Shown piece after piece: positions 12,101 to 27,100 of a DNA stretch of 64,000 bases. This DNA comes from Acanthornis magna. Lineage: Eukaryota > Chordata > Aves > Passeriformes > Acanthizidae. A program made the translations under genes and the position numbers. The stretch lies in assembly GCA_036785705.1 (NCBI GenBank), contig JAWUZG010000084.1, positions 12,723,501 through 12,787,500 on the forward strand. The letters run 5' to 3'. The number at the start of each line of letters is the position of its first letter. Positions within the stretch are counted from its first letter, which is position 1. The notes beneath the pieces are model-generated. The model was not told the DNA's origin, made no database searches, and saw nothing but the letters and a program-made list of their open reading frames with translations.

Positions 12101-15100
12101 TGATAAAATTGTCCATAAATATTGCTCTGTGTCAACTATAATCCCATATAATTGTACATTCTATATTTAAAATACCTTCCTTAGAGAAAACAATTCTTTT
12201 TATCACATCTGTGTTGATGATTTACCTGTGGTGGTGGTAAGAGTACTGGTAGGAAAGGAGGTTGAAATGGTTGTAGGTGAAGATGTTGGACAAGGATAGA
12301 CTACACCAGGAACCACAGAACCATTTTCAGCACAAATGTATGTTATACAGATGTCACCATCCTGTATTTCTGCCACAATACCACCCACTTCATAACTTGT
12401 TCCATTGATGACACAAGGACACCCTGTGAAAGAGAAAGAGTTTTACTGTGCAACTGTTCTATTACCATGCAAGAGGCAAAGACAAAATACTTATGGACAA
12501 GAGAGCATTTACATGAGTCATGCATATTTTTCAGAGCTGTACCTGGAGCTTAGATCCAATTATATTGTGCTAATTTATTTTTATTTAAAGCAACATTAGA
12601 ACATATATAATCAAGTCCTGCTTAAAATGCCTGGTGGTACAGACTTAGAAAGTAGGTTTAAAATGTTCTGAGAGAAATAATAATTGCAATTTACTATCTG
12701 ACACTTTTATATAATAACTAACTACGTGTTCAGGAAGTGCAAACTCTTGTAGTGAAATCCATTACTTTGGATATAGGACATGGGGAGAAAGAATGAAGGG
12801 ACATGAGAAAAAGGCTGAACCAGAAGTACTAACAGCAAGGTTCAATGAGAGTGCTGCTAAATTTTCTTTAGTCACAACTTTCACTAGCACTGGAAAGAAT
12901 TATTCTAAATCAATACTAAGTTTTGCAGAGTCAGACACGGCAGTTCTATGCTTTTTTTTTGTTGTTGCTGCTGTTTCTAGAAAAACCCAAATGTTATTTA
13001 CCTGGGACTGGTTTACATTGTATGGATCCTGAAGGGCCACAGACACTAAAAGAAAAATTTTTGAAAATTAAAATGTTGCTGATGTTTTATGATACCTGTT
13101 AGCAGAGTCAAGAGCACAGAAACATAGATATTTGTCACTTGAGCTTCATTGACACCACTGGATATTTTTCTGGGTATATTTTCTAGTGTTGCCTATCATT
13201 TTTTCTTTCAAACTAAGTCACCACTTTCAGTACAACATCTTAAAACTATCATGTAATGCTTTGTGTTGCAAGTTGCAATACTGCAATAACAACTCTTTTG
13301 CAGAGTGAACTCACAGGTAGAGCAGGGTATTCTCTGGTCACCATGTGGAGCCAGAGGTGTAAGTGCTGTCATTGCTAAGGCTCTAAGAATGAGCAGTTAG
13401 GACTCAGCTATCTCCTTCAGGGCTAATCCAGAGTATTTCACATTACAGTGATTTTGAAGTTCCAGTTTTAAGTGAGAATGCAAGGCAGAATAGTCCCTCT
13501 CTTCCCAAAGAGTCATGAGAATCAAAAGGTTGTTTTAGAAGTTCACCCAGGTCTCATGCCATTATATAATTTATGACGGTTGACAGGTATAATTAGTGAA
13601 TTTGCTAATACACTTATTATAACAAAATTACCAACCTGAAATCTGCATTATTATGGGTTTGGAAAATTATGAAATGCAAGAATATACCAGCTCTTCAGCT
13701 GAAGTTGCATCTCTATTTGAGGCCCAGGAAAGTAAATGTGGGACTCAGCATACACAAATTATTTCCCAAATTACTTCAAGTAATTTTTATATACCATATT
13801 GTACAGTTTTCTTCTGTGGGTATTTCTTGACCAGGGGGTACATGGATTCCACCTTCGATGTAACACCAACATTGATCTTCAGTCACACATTCCTTTGTCG
13901 CTTCATTATAAATAGGCCTGTCCTTAGGGCATCTGGGGTAGCAACCTATTGATGACAGGCAGAACAGAATACAGGAATGAAGAAAGCATATAAAAGTTAA
14001 CTCAGCAATCTACTACCTTCTGAAGGTAAATTATTCTCAGTGAATCGGGTGTAGTGAACGAAATCAAAAACTTCCCATTCAAATCAATCCTTGGACAATT
14101 AGTCTTTCCGAAAGAGTTAAACAGTTCACATTGATAATACTGGGGTGAGAAGGATTATGTAAGAGGTTTTTTATGAAAACTAGAGAATTTATTTTTCCTT
14201 GATTCAATACCTTGGAGAAATCCCTAATTTTATGAAGAAACATCCCAATTTTTGTATAGATCACTGTATCAAGAATACTTTTGTGAGGAATATGGAAGCA
14301 TATTCACTAACAAACAGGTTTTACACTACAGTTATTGGACCATTAGACCTTGTTTATGTGCCTTTAATACACCAGGTATCTCTACCTCAAACAGATAATT
14401 TATCTGTGTTTTTCCTTACCCTTGGGCAGTGATCCAAACTTCACTGCAAGGGATTTATTGACTGTCAATCCTCATTCCATTTTTCATGTAAATACACTTA
14501 AAAATATTATTCTATTATTATTATTGTATCTCCTTCCTCCAAATAAACTCTTACTAAGTCCAATTATTAATGACATGAAGTCCTCTTTATACTGTACTGG
14601 AGTTCTAATAGCCTTTTAACTGAAACACCATGTAATTAACTGGCACTTAAAAGTCACTTTACACTGCCAGACTTTACTTCAGATGTCCTAACAAAAATAG
14701 GTGTGCTCTATATTTCTATTGAAATCAAACAATAAAAATAATTCAGAAAGATAATTGGATATATAATCATCTACCTTCTGACACTTTTCAAGTCTTTCTA
14801 ATAATATAAGACAATTTATTTTAAAACACAGAGGTTTGTTGGGTTTTTAAAAAATATTTTGGTTAGGGATTTTTGTTGATTTTTAGTGGGGTTTTTTGTG
14901 TGTTTTGTTTTGTTTTTCTTGGGTTTTGGTTTGTTTGATTTTTTTTATTTTCATTTTTTTACCAGCAATTCAAAACAAAGTCAAACTCAAGGCATTTCTT
15001 GCCAATCCCTAAACTGGAGATAAGTGCTTCGAGTCCAGACCAAAAAGACTATGTGGCTAAAAATAAGGCTTTTATCTCCAGCTTTACCATGAGGTAAATT

Positions 15101-18100
15101 AGAAGATATTTGTAAAGTCTTTCACATTCTTGGATTATTGCAGTCCCTTTAATGTGAAATTCCTGTTCCATTATCAACCACAAGGACTGTCACCTACTAA
15201 TTTCACATCTACAAATGAAATAGAATCTCTGTTAAGAATCCAATATATAGCAGCATCAGTGTGTCTGCTATGAAAGACACTTGTTTTCCAGTGTAAATGT
15301 AGGTGAATGCTGCACATTAATCTAGTAAAGGCAAGATGATCTGATGCATAAAAAACAATAAGGTCAAAACACCCCAAATATCAGTCACTCGCTTCTTTGC
15401 CATATCAAAGATTTTTCTTCTTTTGAAACACTTTAGCATGGGATTCAAAAGAACCACGATGTAATTATATTGCTTGTTTCAGGATATTATCCAAGCAGAG
15501 ACCTAGTTTTATGGTTGACAGCAATGTAACTATCACCCATTGATGTTAATAAACTACATTATAGGAAACATTTATGTAAGACTGGAGGCAAATTCAACAG
15601 AGCAGATTTAGGAACATCTCATCAAGTTGACTGACTATTCCATAATTGTTAAAAGATACCTGAAGAAATTTATACAAAACACAATACAAAATGGCAAGGA
15701 ATTTATTACCTTCCAGTAATGGTACTGTAATGTTGGTGCTGACATTGTTGATCATCCTGCAGGTTGTGATGTTACTGCCACAAGGCTCATAGTGCCACTC
15801 ACACTCATCACGAGGGTTGTAGTAGTCACAGAATATCGCTGATGAGAAAAAAGAGATACTCATTAAAAACAAGGTTGCCAGAATGCAGTTCTGAGTAGGC
15901 CTTTAAAGGTACAAGGTACATAAATCTACAAGTTAAGCCAGTCAAATTTCTCTTGAGGTACAAGACCTGGACTTTCTTGCTACTCTGCTTAAACTTAGGA
16001 TACATCAAAATCTGGTGCCCAAGATTTTAGTTTTAAATATTCAAGCCACTGGGTAAAAATTCTCCAAACCATAAAGGAAAAAAAAATTTTAAATTATTTT
16101 AGTTTAAAATTAAGGGTATATTTCTGAGAGTATTTTTCTTCCATAGCTACTAGCAAACTCCTAAATATTTTTGCATTTTACACAAAATAGTTCCATCTTG
16201 CTGTATCACATAGGTTGACAGTCCATGAAGAAGCATATGAGACATTATTAATACAACTTAAATTCAGCTTAGATGACTACAGACAGAGGAAGGAGCTTTT
16301 ATTAACTTATATATCAGAGCTGAATGTAACTTATAATTTTTGTTTCACTGGCTTCTTACCCTTAAAAATTCCAATCTGAATGAATTTTAAAATTAAAAAA
16401 AATTATAAATTTCTGCTACTTATAATCTCAAAATTTTGATTTGAGCACTTTTTGGTAATATTAATTTAAGTACTGTTTTACATTAATTTATTGTGTACTG
16501 GTATAAGTACTAGCACCACTAATGGACACTGCTTAATATAGACAACACTGAGGCTCAGTGCTAAAGCACGGGAATGTTATATACTTTTTGCTAAAATCAG
16601 ATTTGGAATAATTTGAAGAACTGAAAGAGGAGAGAGATGACAGAGGAAGAGAAGAGAAAAGAGAGAGAGAAGAGAAGAGAAGAGAAGAGAGAGAAGAGAA
16701 GAGAAGAGAAGAGAAGAGAAGAGAAGAGAAGAGAAGAGAAGAGAAGAGAAGAGAAGAGAAGAGAAGAGAAGAGAAGAAGAAGAGAAGAGAAGAGAAGAGA
16801 AGAGAAGAGAAGAGAAGAGAAGAGAAGAGAAGAGAAGAGAAGAGAAGAGAAGAGGAGAAAAAAGCCATGCTGAATAAAAGACAACTGAAAAATATAAATT
16901 TACTAGTCCTCTTTGTTCCCTGATATGCTGAGAAAATAGATTTCATCAAGTAGCCAGCATGCCCTTGCAGTGACAGTACTAATGATTCATTTGACTGCCT
17001 ATCTGACAGCCACTAGAAAAATACAGTTGTGTTTATCTGTTACTCACGGCAGATATCAGGAGTTCTCCAGAAAACACAGGCCTCAGCCTTGGTACACTCT
17101 TGGGCATATGCAGCCACTGCAGAACAGAAGCACTCGCAATCTCCACCGCTGTCACATGAGCAAGCATCATGAACACAAGCTTCATAGAAAGGATGTGGAT
17201 CCACCTGTCAGGGAAAGAAATGATGCCCCAGTTCATCTCCAAATTAGTTTTCAAACTAATAGTTTTGAGAGCTCTTGATATATGGAAATTGAGCTGGGCA
17301 GGAATGAAACTGTGTCTAAGAGTTACTAAATCACAAACAAACATTTACAGGCTTGAAGCTGCTCAATATATTTTGGGAAATAATAGACTTAAAATAATAT
17401 AGCTCCTTCACAATTTGCTATAACTGAAAAAACAAAGTAAGAGTCCTTGGCAGTGCCCACATATTCTATGCTCCATTTTAGTGCTCTCAAAATCAAGTTG
17501 AATTGATGCCAGTAAAGTCTTATCTTTCAGTAAGCTTTGCCAATCGAATGGGTGAACAATATCAGAAAGGCTGCATTCACAGCAAATATGAAGCACATAA
17601 TTTTGTGCCTGTCAGTTTTTGTAGTTTATCCAATGACACATTAAAAAAAGGGTTTTTTTTTTGCTTGAGACTGCAAGAGGAGAAACTTAGACTGGATTTT
17701 TGCTGCTGAAGTAAACCACGTGGAAACATATAACTAATTAATTAAATTAATAATTGTTTGTGATTTTTCCACTGTGAGTTAAGAACAAACTGTTGTTAAT
17801 ATTACCATACTTCAGGACAGAGATGAGACATAAAGAGGCGTGCTCTCTGTGCACTGTACTCTGGTAGTTGCGGGCTGTCATAATGTTTGCTGTGGCAATT
17901 TGGAGGCACAGTACCAGCAGCTATCTGTCTAAACTATGTGATGTTGGTGAAGGAGATCCAAGACCCAAGAAGATCCTTCTATGGGTTGAATACTACAAGA
18001 AGTAGTAGCCTCTTCAACAGCCAGCTTTCAAGTTTTGTATGAATTTCCATCAGGAGATGGGTCTGATGATCGTAAGGTCCTTCAGAACTTGCAATACTGA

Positions 18101-21100
18101 CTGTCTCTCAACAAGAGATGGTGCAGCTGCAGTAAACACAAACCTATTCAGGCTAGATTTCTGAAGCTAACTTGCAAAGCAGTAACAGTGAAATCGTGGT
18201 GATGACGCAGTGCCATTGCCACAGAGACTCAGACTGCTTTGACTATGGCCACATGAAAAGTGCTGACATCTGCTGTACTGAAGACTTAATTGAAGATCAC
18301 TCTATTTAACCATCTCTTCATTCATTTCTGATGGTCTTTTTGGTTCTGCATTATCAGAAATGCACTGCATTGTCCCATCACCTACTGCCTTCTACAAACC
18401 TTGGAGTGACAGATTTCGAAGACTTCACTCTGGATGATGCTGCATTCTTTCTCTGCCCAGGACTTCCGGTGTGGTTTCAGATCACAAGGCTTAATCTCTT
18501 GTGTGACATCTGGGCACATGGGAGACTGTTTCCAGGAATTTCCAAACTTCAGGGAATTAGCATCCTGCAGTCCACTCCTTGTTGTAAAGTCATTGTTTGA
18601 CTTGTCATCAAAGTTACCACACAGACCACACACTTTGCCCTGGTAAAGAAAATTGAGTTTTTAAATATACCATGAAAGTGAGAAACAGGCTCTGGTAAAG
18701 TAAGAGCAAAACATTGACATGAAAAATGACAAATTACTGTCTGTGTAAATCATGATTTTCATCTTTACTGTCAAATAATTTATACAAAAAATAAATCTTT
18801 GTCTGTCCTCAGCAAACTCTTCAGCTGCCATGTCTTCCTTCCTTGAAATCAACTGTATCTAGTGTATTTCCATCTCTCTGTCTCCATATCCAACTTAAAA
18901 CATTAAAGGATGGCCAAGCCTCTTACAGCTGAGAAGAATTAATTTATTCTCCATTCTTCTCAATTTATCGTAACTCATCTATTAATATAAACCTGAGGTA
19001 ATTAATTTCTGCTCAAAGCTCTTTTTAATAAAAGTTTTTAACATAATGAGCACTACTTCATTCATGGAAAAGAAATGGCAGGAAATTCTTGAAAGAAAAA
19101 CGTATCAATCTACCCTCAATAATGAATTTTTTGTAGTGCTATTTAAGGTACACCAGCCCCCTCAAGAAACAGTATGTCCCTGTTTGTAGAATGCCTCAAT
19201 GCTCTCCAATTCAGCATGCTGATTTTCAGGAAGCAGAACTATGGCCATACATTGCATAGGGAGCTTGGTTTTAACACAGGGCTGAGATTACATGTAGGTT
19301 TCCAAGCGCATGTGAGATCAGTCCACATCCCCTAAATTACTTTGGATGATTGGCTATCAATACTCTCAAACTCAGGAATGCCTGAGATGTTTATCTCTAT
19401 TGCAATAACATCCTGTGCTTTCTCTGCAATGCATTGTGATAGACTAAGGAACCCCAGAAGCACTTCTGCAAGCTGTGATGGTAATAATGGAAGCTAATCA
19501 TCAGTCCAGTGAGGATATAGTAATTAGACACAAAATCAGAATAAAAGAACATTTGTTTTTCCTGTTAATAATACTACTTCAGAAAAAGACAGGCAGGCAC
19601 TCACTTTGTAATCAGGGCTCAGCTTGATGAAAACAGTAGTTTTCTTGTCCCAGATCAGCATCACACCGTTGCTAGCCTCGATAACCAGGTACAGGCCGAC
19701 TGTCCTGTTCCAATACTGCACATCACCACCAACATCTCGTTGAATTTCTCTGTATTCTTTGTTCTCCAATTTCAGTTCCGTTTTCTGAAAGATAAAAAGA
19801 GAAATATTGTAACACTAACTTCTATGATGAGATAAAATATTAGACACTCTTAACAATACAACTCATACTGAAACCAATAGCTCAGACTCTGGGATGACTT
19901 CCAAGATGGCAGGGAGTGGTGTAGCACTTCTGTTTGAGAGAGTTTTCATCACCTGAGAATCTACACTTTTACAGAATAATTTGATAGGGCCTCTAATGCT
20001 TGTTACAGCTGCTTTTAGGGGCGTGACTTTGGAGCATTACTTTTTTGATAACACTTGATTACTGACATGTACTGACTGAGTATCATCACTCACCCCTAGA
20101 AACATTTTGATAGCCTTTGAGCAAGTGACTCCTGTAGTTCCACAAGGGACATTCTCTGTGATGATACTGAATGAGCCACTGGATTTTTTGTCACCACAGA
20201 AGTCCTATTGAAAAAGAAAAAAAAAGAACATGAGAAAATTAGGTAGAAAATTTCATTTTAGTTCAATCTCATAATAATTGCAATCGTTTAAATCTTCACA
20301 ATGTATAAATAGTTACCGCTTCTTCAAATGTGAGATCCTACATACACATATTTTTACAGATGCACAGTCATATATGCATATTTCTATGCTTACATATAAG
20401 CCTGGGAAAAGGAGTAGGACAATAAAACAAAATGAGAAATATATCTTTAAATATAAGTTTCAAGTTGCTAAGCTTAGAATTTGGTTTTTTCACAAATGAT
20501 AGTTAGCTCTCACTATAACATAGTTCTGTTATATATAATTTATTGTATTTATATCTTTTAAAAAAGCCACATTCACACAGCTTGCCTCCACTGAAAATAC
20601 ACAATTTATCCTGGCAAAATGTGTGAACACCTCAAAAATAGTGATGACAGGCAATAAGGAATGATAAAACTAAAAAGAAAAGTAGATCTTCAAGGCAATC
20701 AAATTCCATTTCAGCCCTCCTGCTGAGCATTACCTGAGCAGCCACATATTCACAGCTCCCATCAAAGTCATAGAATTTCCCATCAAAAGTGTTGTAATGG
20801 CCACTTCCATATATCATACAAGTTCCATAGCACACTTCATTAGTGCATTTCCAAACCCCCTTTTGGCAGGTACTGGAAAAGAGCAGAAAAGTTGAATTTT
20901 CAGATCTCACCAAGACTGCGCAGTTTCAAAAACTGCAGAACAAACCAAGCAGCTGTCTGATATAATGTGATAATGTGCAAGATATCCAAGCCTCAACTTC
21001 AATTGTTTAGCCTGTTTTTAACCCTATAACATGATTTTTACTCTGTTCAGCTATAATCTTTAGATCTGATAGCATTTATATTTTAAAAATGAGTGAGTTT

Positions 21101-24100
21101 TCCAACAAGAGATGACTGCTGAAAACCGAGGTAACTACTAACCCCATATTTTTAGCAGAATCTGTATTTTCTCAGATAGCAGTAAGAATTCCTGAAAATT
21201 AAGGATGATACCTCCAGCTTTTGCAGCCACTGTAGTACATAAGTCTAGACATGACTATTAATATACTGCATAGCATATATTCTAGAAGAGTATAAAATTA
21301 TAATTCACCAGGTGTTGCAGTCCACTTTTATCTTCTCTCCAGAAGAATACCACTCATTGTTATGAATGCATGGGCAGTCCTTTTCCTTAACACAGCCCCC
21401 TCTGCCATCATCAAACAGACCTTCGGGACACACACAGCCTGAGACACACTCTGTCTGGAACTAAGGAATATAAGGAAAAAGGTTACCTTATGACAAAGCA
21501 CTGCATTTTAATTCCACTTCTTCACAAGCACTCTTTAAAAACTGCACTTACAACCCAACAGCCTAATATTGATTAGTATTATAAGGTTCTTTTTTTCTGG
21601 GTTTCTAATGTTTTTTCTTTTCTTTTTGATTGTCTAAGAACCCAAATTCTTTTTCACTTGGAAATCATGACTCTACTGAAAACACAATAAAAAGATAGAG
21701 GAGAGGGAAACCATAAAGGGAATCATAATGAAAATGTCAACAGATTAATATCATTGGGGGGAAAAAAAGTGAAGATTAAACCAAATAGAAATAAATTGTT
21801 AGTTACAACTGTATTTGCTGTGTAGCACCAGGTCATTTAAAGAATACAGAATAAAGAAAGCATGACACAAAGAGAAATTGAATACATACATGATCAGTTT
21901 GAGGAGTATGACAGCTAAGTTGTATAGGTGTTTGGGAAGTCCACTTTGAGGACGCATTGCAGTCAAAGTATGTCTTGTTAGAAGAACATTCTCTTTCACC
22001 TGAAAGGTACATTGTGGGCTTAGATCAATCAAGAAAAGGCAAAAGAAATGTGAGTGAAAGGTGGTAGCTTCTGAGACAGAAGTCTCAGTCTATCCTTACG
22101 AAAAAAATAGGCTCAGTGAAGAGAGAATGAAGTGAAAATGTGTTACTATTTTACATAAAGAGAAAAAAACACTCAAAACAACTAAGTGGAAAATTCAAAA
22201 GGGAAGTAGGTTTGGGTTGGGAGGTTGGTTATGGGTTTTATTCTAGTTTAGTTTATAGAATGTCACTTACTTTTCACTCTTATTTTCACTGAAGTGCACT
22301 GGACCTTTGCATTCCGGCAAACACTAGAAAAGTGAAATAAGTAGAAATTTAAAAGGAAAAAAAGCACCAAGCTCAATATCTTCAATTTAAGTCTGACGAT
22401 TTGTTTATATAAATTTGAGAGTATTTATCAAAGATGTCCTGCATAATTTCTACTGAAATTTCAAGGTCAATTCTATTAAATCACACACATGACATTTTAG
22501 TTGGAGAAAAAGTGAAGCAAGATTTTAGGCATAATGCACAGAAAGGTTATGTTTTAAGGAATGACAGCTATACTATTAATCATTAATACTATGTTTTATG
22601 ATAACACAGGAAATAGATAACAATGAAACAGATAATAAAGATACTTTAAATCAAAGCCTCCATTTGGAAACACAGTGTATTTTCATGCCTATCCAATTCA
22701 TACGCTGCATATTTGTTGACATATATGCCGCTTCTGCTGCATGAAAGAAGGTATTTCACAATTTGCACTGACAACTCAGGTAACAAACAGTTGCCAGAGT
22801 TCATGGCAAAATATAACAGAATCATGAAAGTTGTTTACAAAAGCCTATAAGTAAATACTTATCAAGGGGACTTTCCTCAAGTGGAAAACACAAGAAATCT
22901 GTGTCTGTTAGAAAAGGAAACATAATGTATAGTTGGCCTTTTATCTTTCTTTCACCCTTCTGTTTAACAAGTCCTTATTAACAGTGCAGCTTCAGAATAA
23001 CATTTATCTGTGAAGGCCAGTACTCACACCTCAAAGCAAGCTGCTCTTCTCAATTATTGATAAATTGCATTGCAACAGGATAATGCTTGGCTCAACACGA
23101 AGACGTTGTGAAATGCATTACAAATGCTCATTAAAGTACCAAAAAAGCTAAGCACCTTACACCTAATAAGTAATTTTTGTAAGATTTTTTCCCCCATAAA
23201 CAAGAAGCCAAAATAAAACATACCAGCGTTCTCCATCTTTTGTGAAATATTCCCCAGGTTCCAGGTAAGATCCCTTGTAATAACATGGGCACTGGGAGAT
23301 GGGCACACAGTTATCCTGGTTGTCCAAGTATGTGTTTTGTGGGCAGCCACAGCCATCCACAGGAGCAAAGTCCTGCAAGCAGTACTTTTCACCATCAGCA
23401 ACAGAACGACAGGTTTGCTGGCACATGGTCAAATTGTAAAGGAAGACTTGATTTCCTGGGCAAGAAGACGCTTCGCTACCTGGAGGGAAAATAAACAAAC
23501 TGATAAATAAGAGATGCAGGATAGTCAATTCGGTCCTGACATTTCCATTTTGGTTTCTTTGGCTGTGCCGAATGTAATGATGAAAACATTCCCTTAGATC
23601 TTACTAAAGTACAAAATATCAGAAGTCACAAGCAACACTAACCTAACTTTAACAGTTGAAGACTTTTTTTAACTGCTACTAACAGTTTCTACTTTCATAC
23701 CCCTATTTGTTTCACATACTGATAATCAAATAGAAAGCACACTACAATAGTGTGTAGTGTGCTTAGGGGACTAGGACTAGTGTCCCTAGACTCAACCACA
23801 CTAAATTGCTGATGAAAAGCAAGTACAATGAGAAACAAAGACACTGATAAACAAATGCATGGTAAAAGCCCTGATGGCTGGGATTCCATTAGTAAATGAA
23901 ATTATATTAGCTAAACTGGGGAAAGAAGGTGAAAGTTAAAAATACTGTTTTCTACTTTTAAATATGTCATGATCAAATTACATCTGAAGAATACAACATG
24001 AATTATGAGTCATGAATGAATTATAAGTCAACATTAATTATGTTGACATGAATTATAAGTCAACATTATAAGTAAACATTATAAGCAGTGTCTCTTTTAG

Positions 24101-27100
24101 GTCCATTAGACATTTCTAAGATACTCCAGATCTCTTAGCACTGAGATCACCAACAACCAAATTCAGGGAGAGCCTGCTCATTTCTCATGGTTAATTAATT
24201 CCACAGGGATTACTTTTCCACTACTTACTGCAGACACTCTCTCTCCAGCCTCCCAGTATGATCCCTTTGAAAGCACAGGCTCTTGAGTAAGAGGACAGGG
24301 CAGCGCACAAGCATTCTTCATTGTCTTCACAGAGGCAGGTGTCATATTTACATTTCTGAAAAAAAGATCAGAGGGTTAATAAGTCCACAGGAAACCAAAG
24401 GGCAATTGTAAGTTGGCTGCTACAAAATGTCCTGTCTGCTTTTTCTGATGTTGTTTATATTAATTTCCCATGACTAGAGAAAATGGAAGGAACAGACAAA
24501 GACCAGAGACTTGAAGTGCTGCTTCATTTCATACACAATGAAAATATTTGGATGCTTATTCTAACCTAAGACAAGCCACCTGAACCTTTAAAAAGCAACC
24601 AGCCTCCTAAGAACACCGTTTTCAAAGGGTATTGATACCATTCATTCTCAGTGACTAATTAGAAATGCAGAGATCCACAAAAACTAGAAATCATAAAGGC
24701 AAGATATCAACTAGATCTCTGAATATCTTTATCTCTATTTGAACTCACACTGACTTCCAAGTATAAGCAATTATTTTGGAATTCCTTTTCCTCAGGTAAG
24801 CCTCACTTACTGCCCAACAGAGATGAGCATGGGGGGAAAAAATTCATGAAGATTCTGGCATGGAAATGATTTGGTGTTACATTCCAACCAACATATGGAA
24901 ATTTTTTTCCCCGACTTTATAGAAACTAATGTTTAAGGGTAGACTTAAACTGTCTGTGCATCTCTTGAATCTTCTCTTGATATATCAACATCTCTTGAAT
25001 CTTCTTTTCAGTCCAAATATCCCCGCCAATAAAAATGTACATTAAACACAAAACATAAGAAAGCAAAAAACCAAATGTACATTTTTCTTCAGCAGCAGCC
25101 CAAAAGGATCACATCATGGGAGATATTTTGGATGCTATGCTGCTTGAGTCAGCAGCAGAAACTTCAGTAGCTCTTATGGACAAACTACTCAGAGATATCT
25201 CAAATGCTCAAACAATGATAAATGTCTACAGTTAACCATCTGAAATAATGCAGTACTAAAAGAGTGCAAAGTTACAATACCTTATAGTATTCTGAAGGAT
25301 CAATGACCAAGTGACATCTTGCAAAAGGACCCTTGGGGTTTTTCAGCAAAGAACACCAATGCTCAGCATAATTTGCTGGAAAAAAAAAAAAGATAAATTA
25401 ATCCCATTTCCTTATCTTTCTTGTGCCATGTCTAGTTATGTCGACACATAAATGCAGTGCAACAATACAAATGAGAGAACTGTGTGCATTTGGGAGAGTG
25501 GAGAAACTACATGCAATCACTGTATATGTATTTCTACTCCTTGATTCAGAGACGTGCAATCATAAAATCAAAAATTGCATCTTCTTGTTGCAACTCGTTT
25601 ACATGGAATTATGACAGCTCTTTCCATTTGAGGACCATAAAGCTAAGTTAAACATAAGGCTAAATAATACTATTACATATACTAAATACAAGCTGTCTTT
25701 GCAGATAATGCAAATTAATGACTGTTTTTCCCAATCTTCCAGCTTATGACTCTTTTACAATCATGCCCTAAACTTTCACTTCAATTTGATGGGAAATCAG
25801 TGCTTGTATGTATACCTACTTGCAGATATTAATTATTAATTTGACAGTCCTGTAAAAAATCTTCAGTGCCACAGTACAAGTCTTACATGCCTGTTGCAGT
25901 GTAAGCAGATACTACTCAGCCAGGCAGAAGCCAACCATCTGGCTCATTAACATGCTTACCACTTTCAATGCTGAGACTGCAGGGGTCTTCAAGGTTTTCT
26001 GCTCGATCTATGCAGGTGGACTGAGCTTTCCACGTGTTGGCAAAAGCAGATCCTGTAGCCTCTATCAGCCCACTGGTTGTTCTAAAGTCATCACCTTCCA
26101 TTCCATTGAAGTTTCCACAAAGACCTATTCAAAAACAAGGTAGAAAATTTGACTTAATCATTACTTATTCTCATATTAAAAGGTCAAAAGAAAGGGACAA
26201 ATGATCACAAACACTAGAAACAGCTGATTATTCCACCTCAATATTAATGCATACTATAAATACTGAAGATTTAGAAGCCCTGTTTTAAATATTCAGCATC
26301 TTCAAGAATAGTCATCATGAAGATATCCATGCTTCAGGAAACATCTAACCTGTATTTTTTATGCTTTCTGATGATATTGAAACCATAAAATGCACCAAAA
26401 ACCTGGTTTTGTGGATAGTTAAAAATTAAACTGAATACAAAAGTAAGGAATATCCTAAGAAACATATATGTATTGGCACCAGAGTGATAGGTCATTTCAA
26501 TATCAAAAAATAAAAACACATTTCTAGTTTGCTTGAGTTGATTTTCATTCAATTTTCTCTTCCTGAATCAACAAGAAGCATGAGTTATCACTCATATAAA
26601 GAATATAGGACTATTCAGCTGTGGAACAGCATGGCTTTGCTTCCCATTTGCATAGACACTTGCCTTGAAGTTTTCCTTTAACTGATTGATCCACAGTCAC
26701 AAACAGCTGCATGACTCGAAACAGCTGGATCTGCATCTGAAGCCCAAAAGAAGTTTGTACAACAAAGTAGTTGGAAGATGGCTTGAACACTGAGAAGCTG
26801 GCTGGAAAACAAAACATGAACTGTTGCAGTAGACACACACACACAGGCTGCCAAAAGAAACACTTCTTATTAGATTCTAATGTACCACCTGTCATGAAAA
26901 CTCTGAGACCAGGATCAAATGAATATATTTTTCCTTTAAAAATTACTGACCCACTAGATAGGATGCTGATCCTCACTAACTTATTATATTGATTACTTGT
27001 AATGGCTCATCTCTGGGATCAGAACCAAATGGACATGCCCACACCATGTAGGCAGATTTGGAAAGTGCTCTTTACAGGCAAGTTAAATTATCTGCTTTAA

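Noticed and set aside
16533..16949. 138-codon Ser/Leu/Phe frame and its reverse Lys/Arg/Glu frame
   Set aside because: They are generated by the GAGAA microsatellite.
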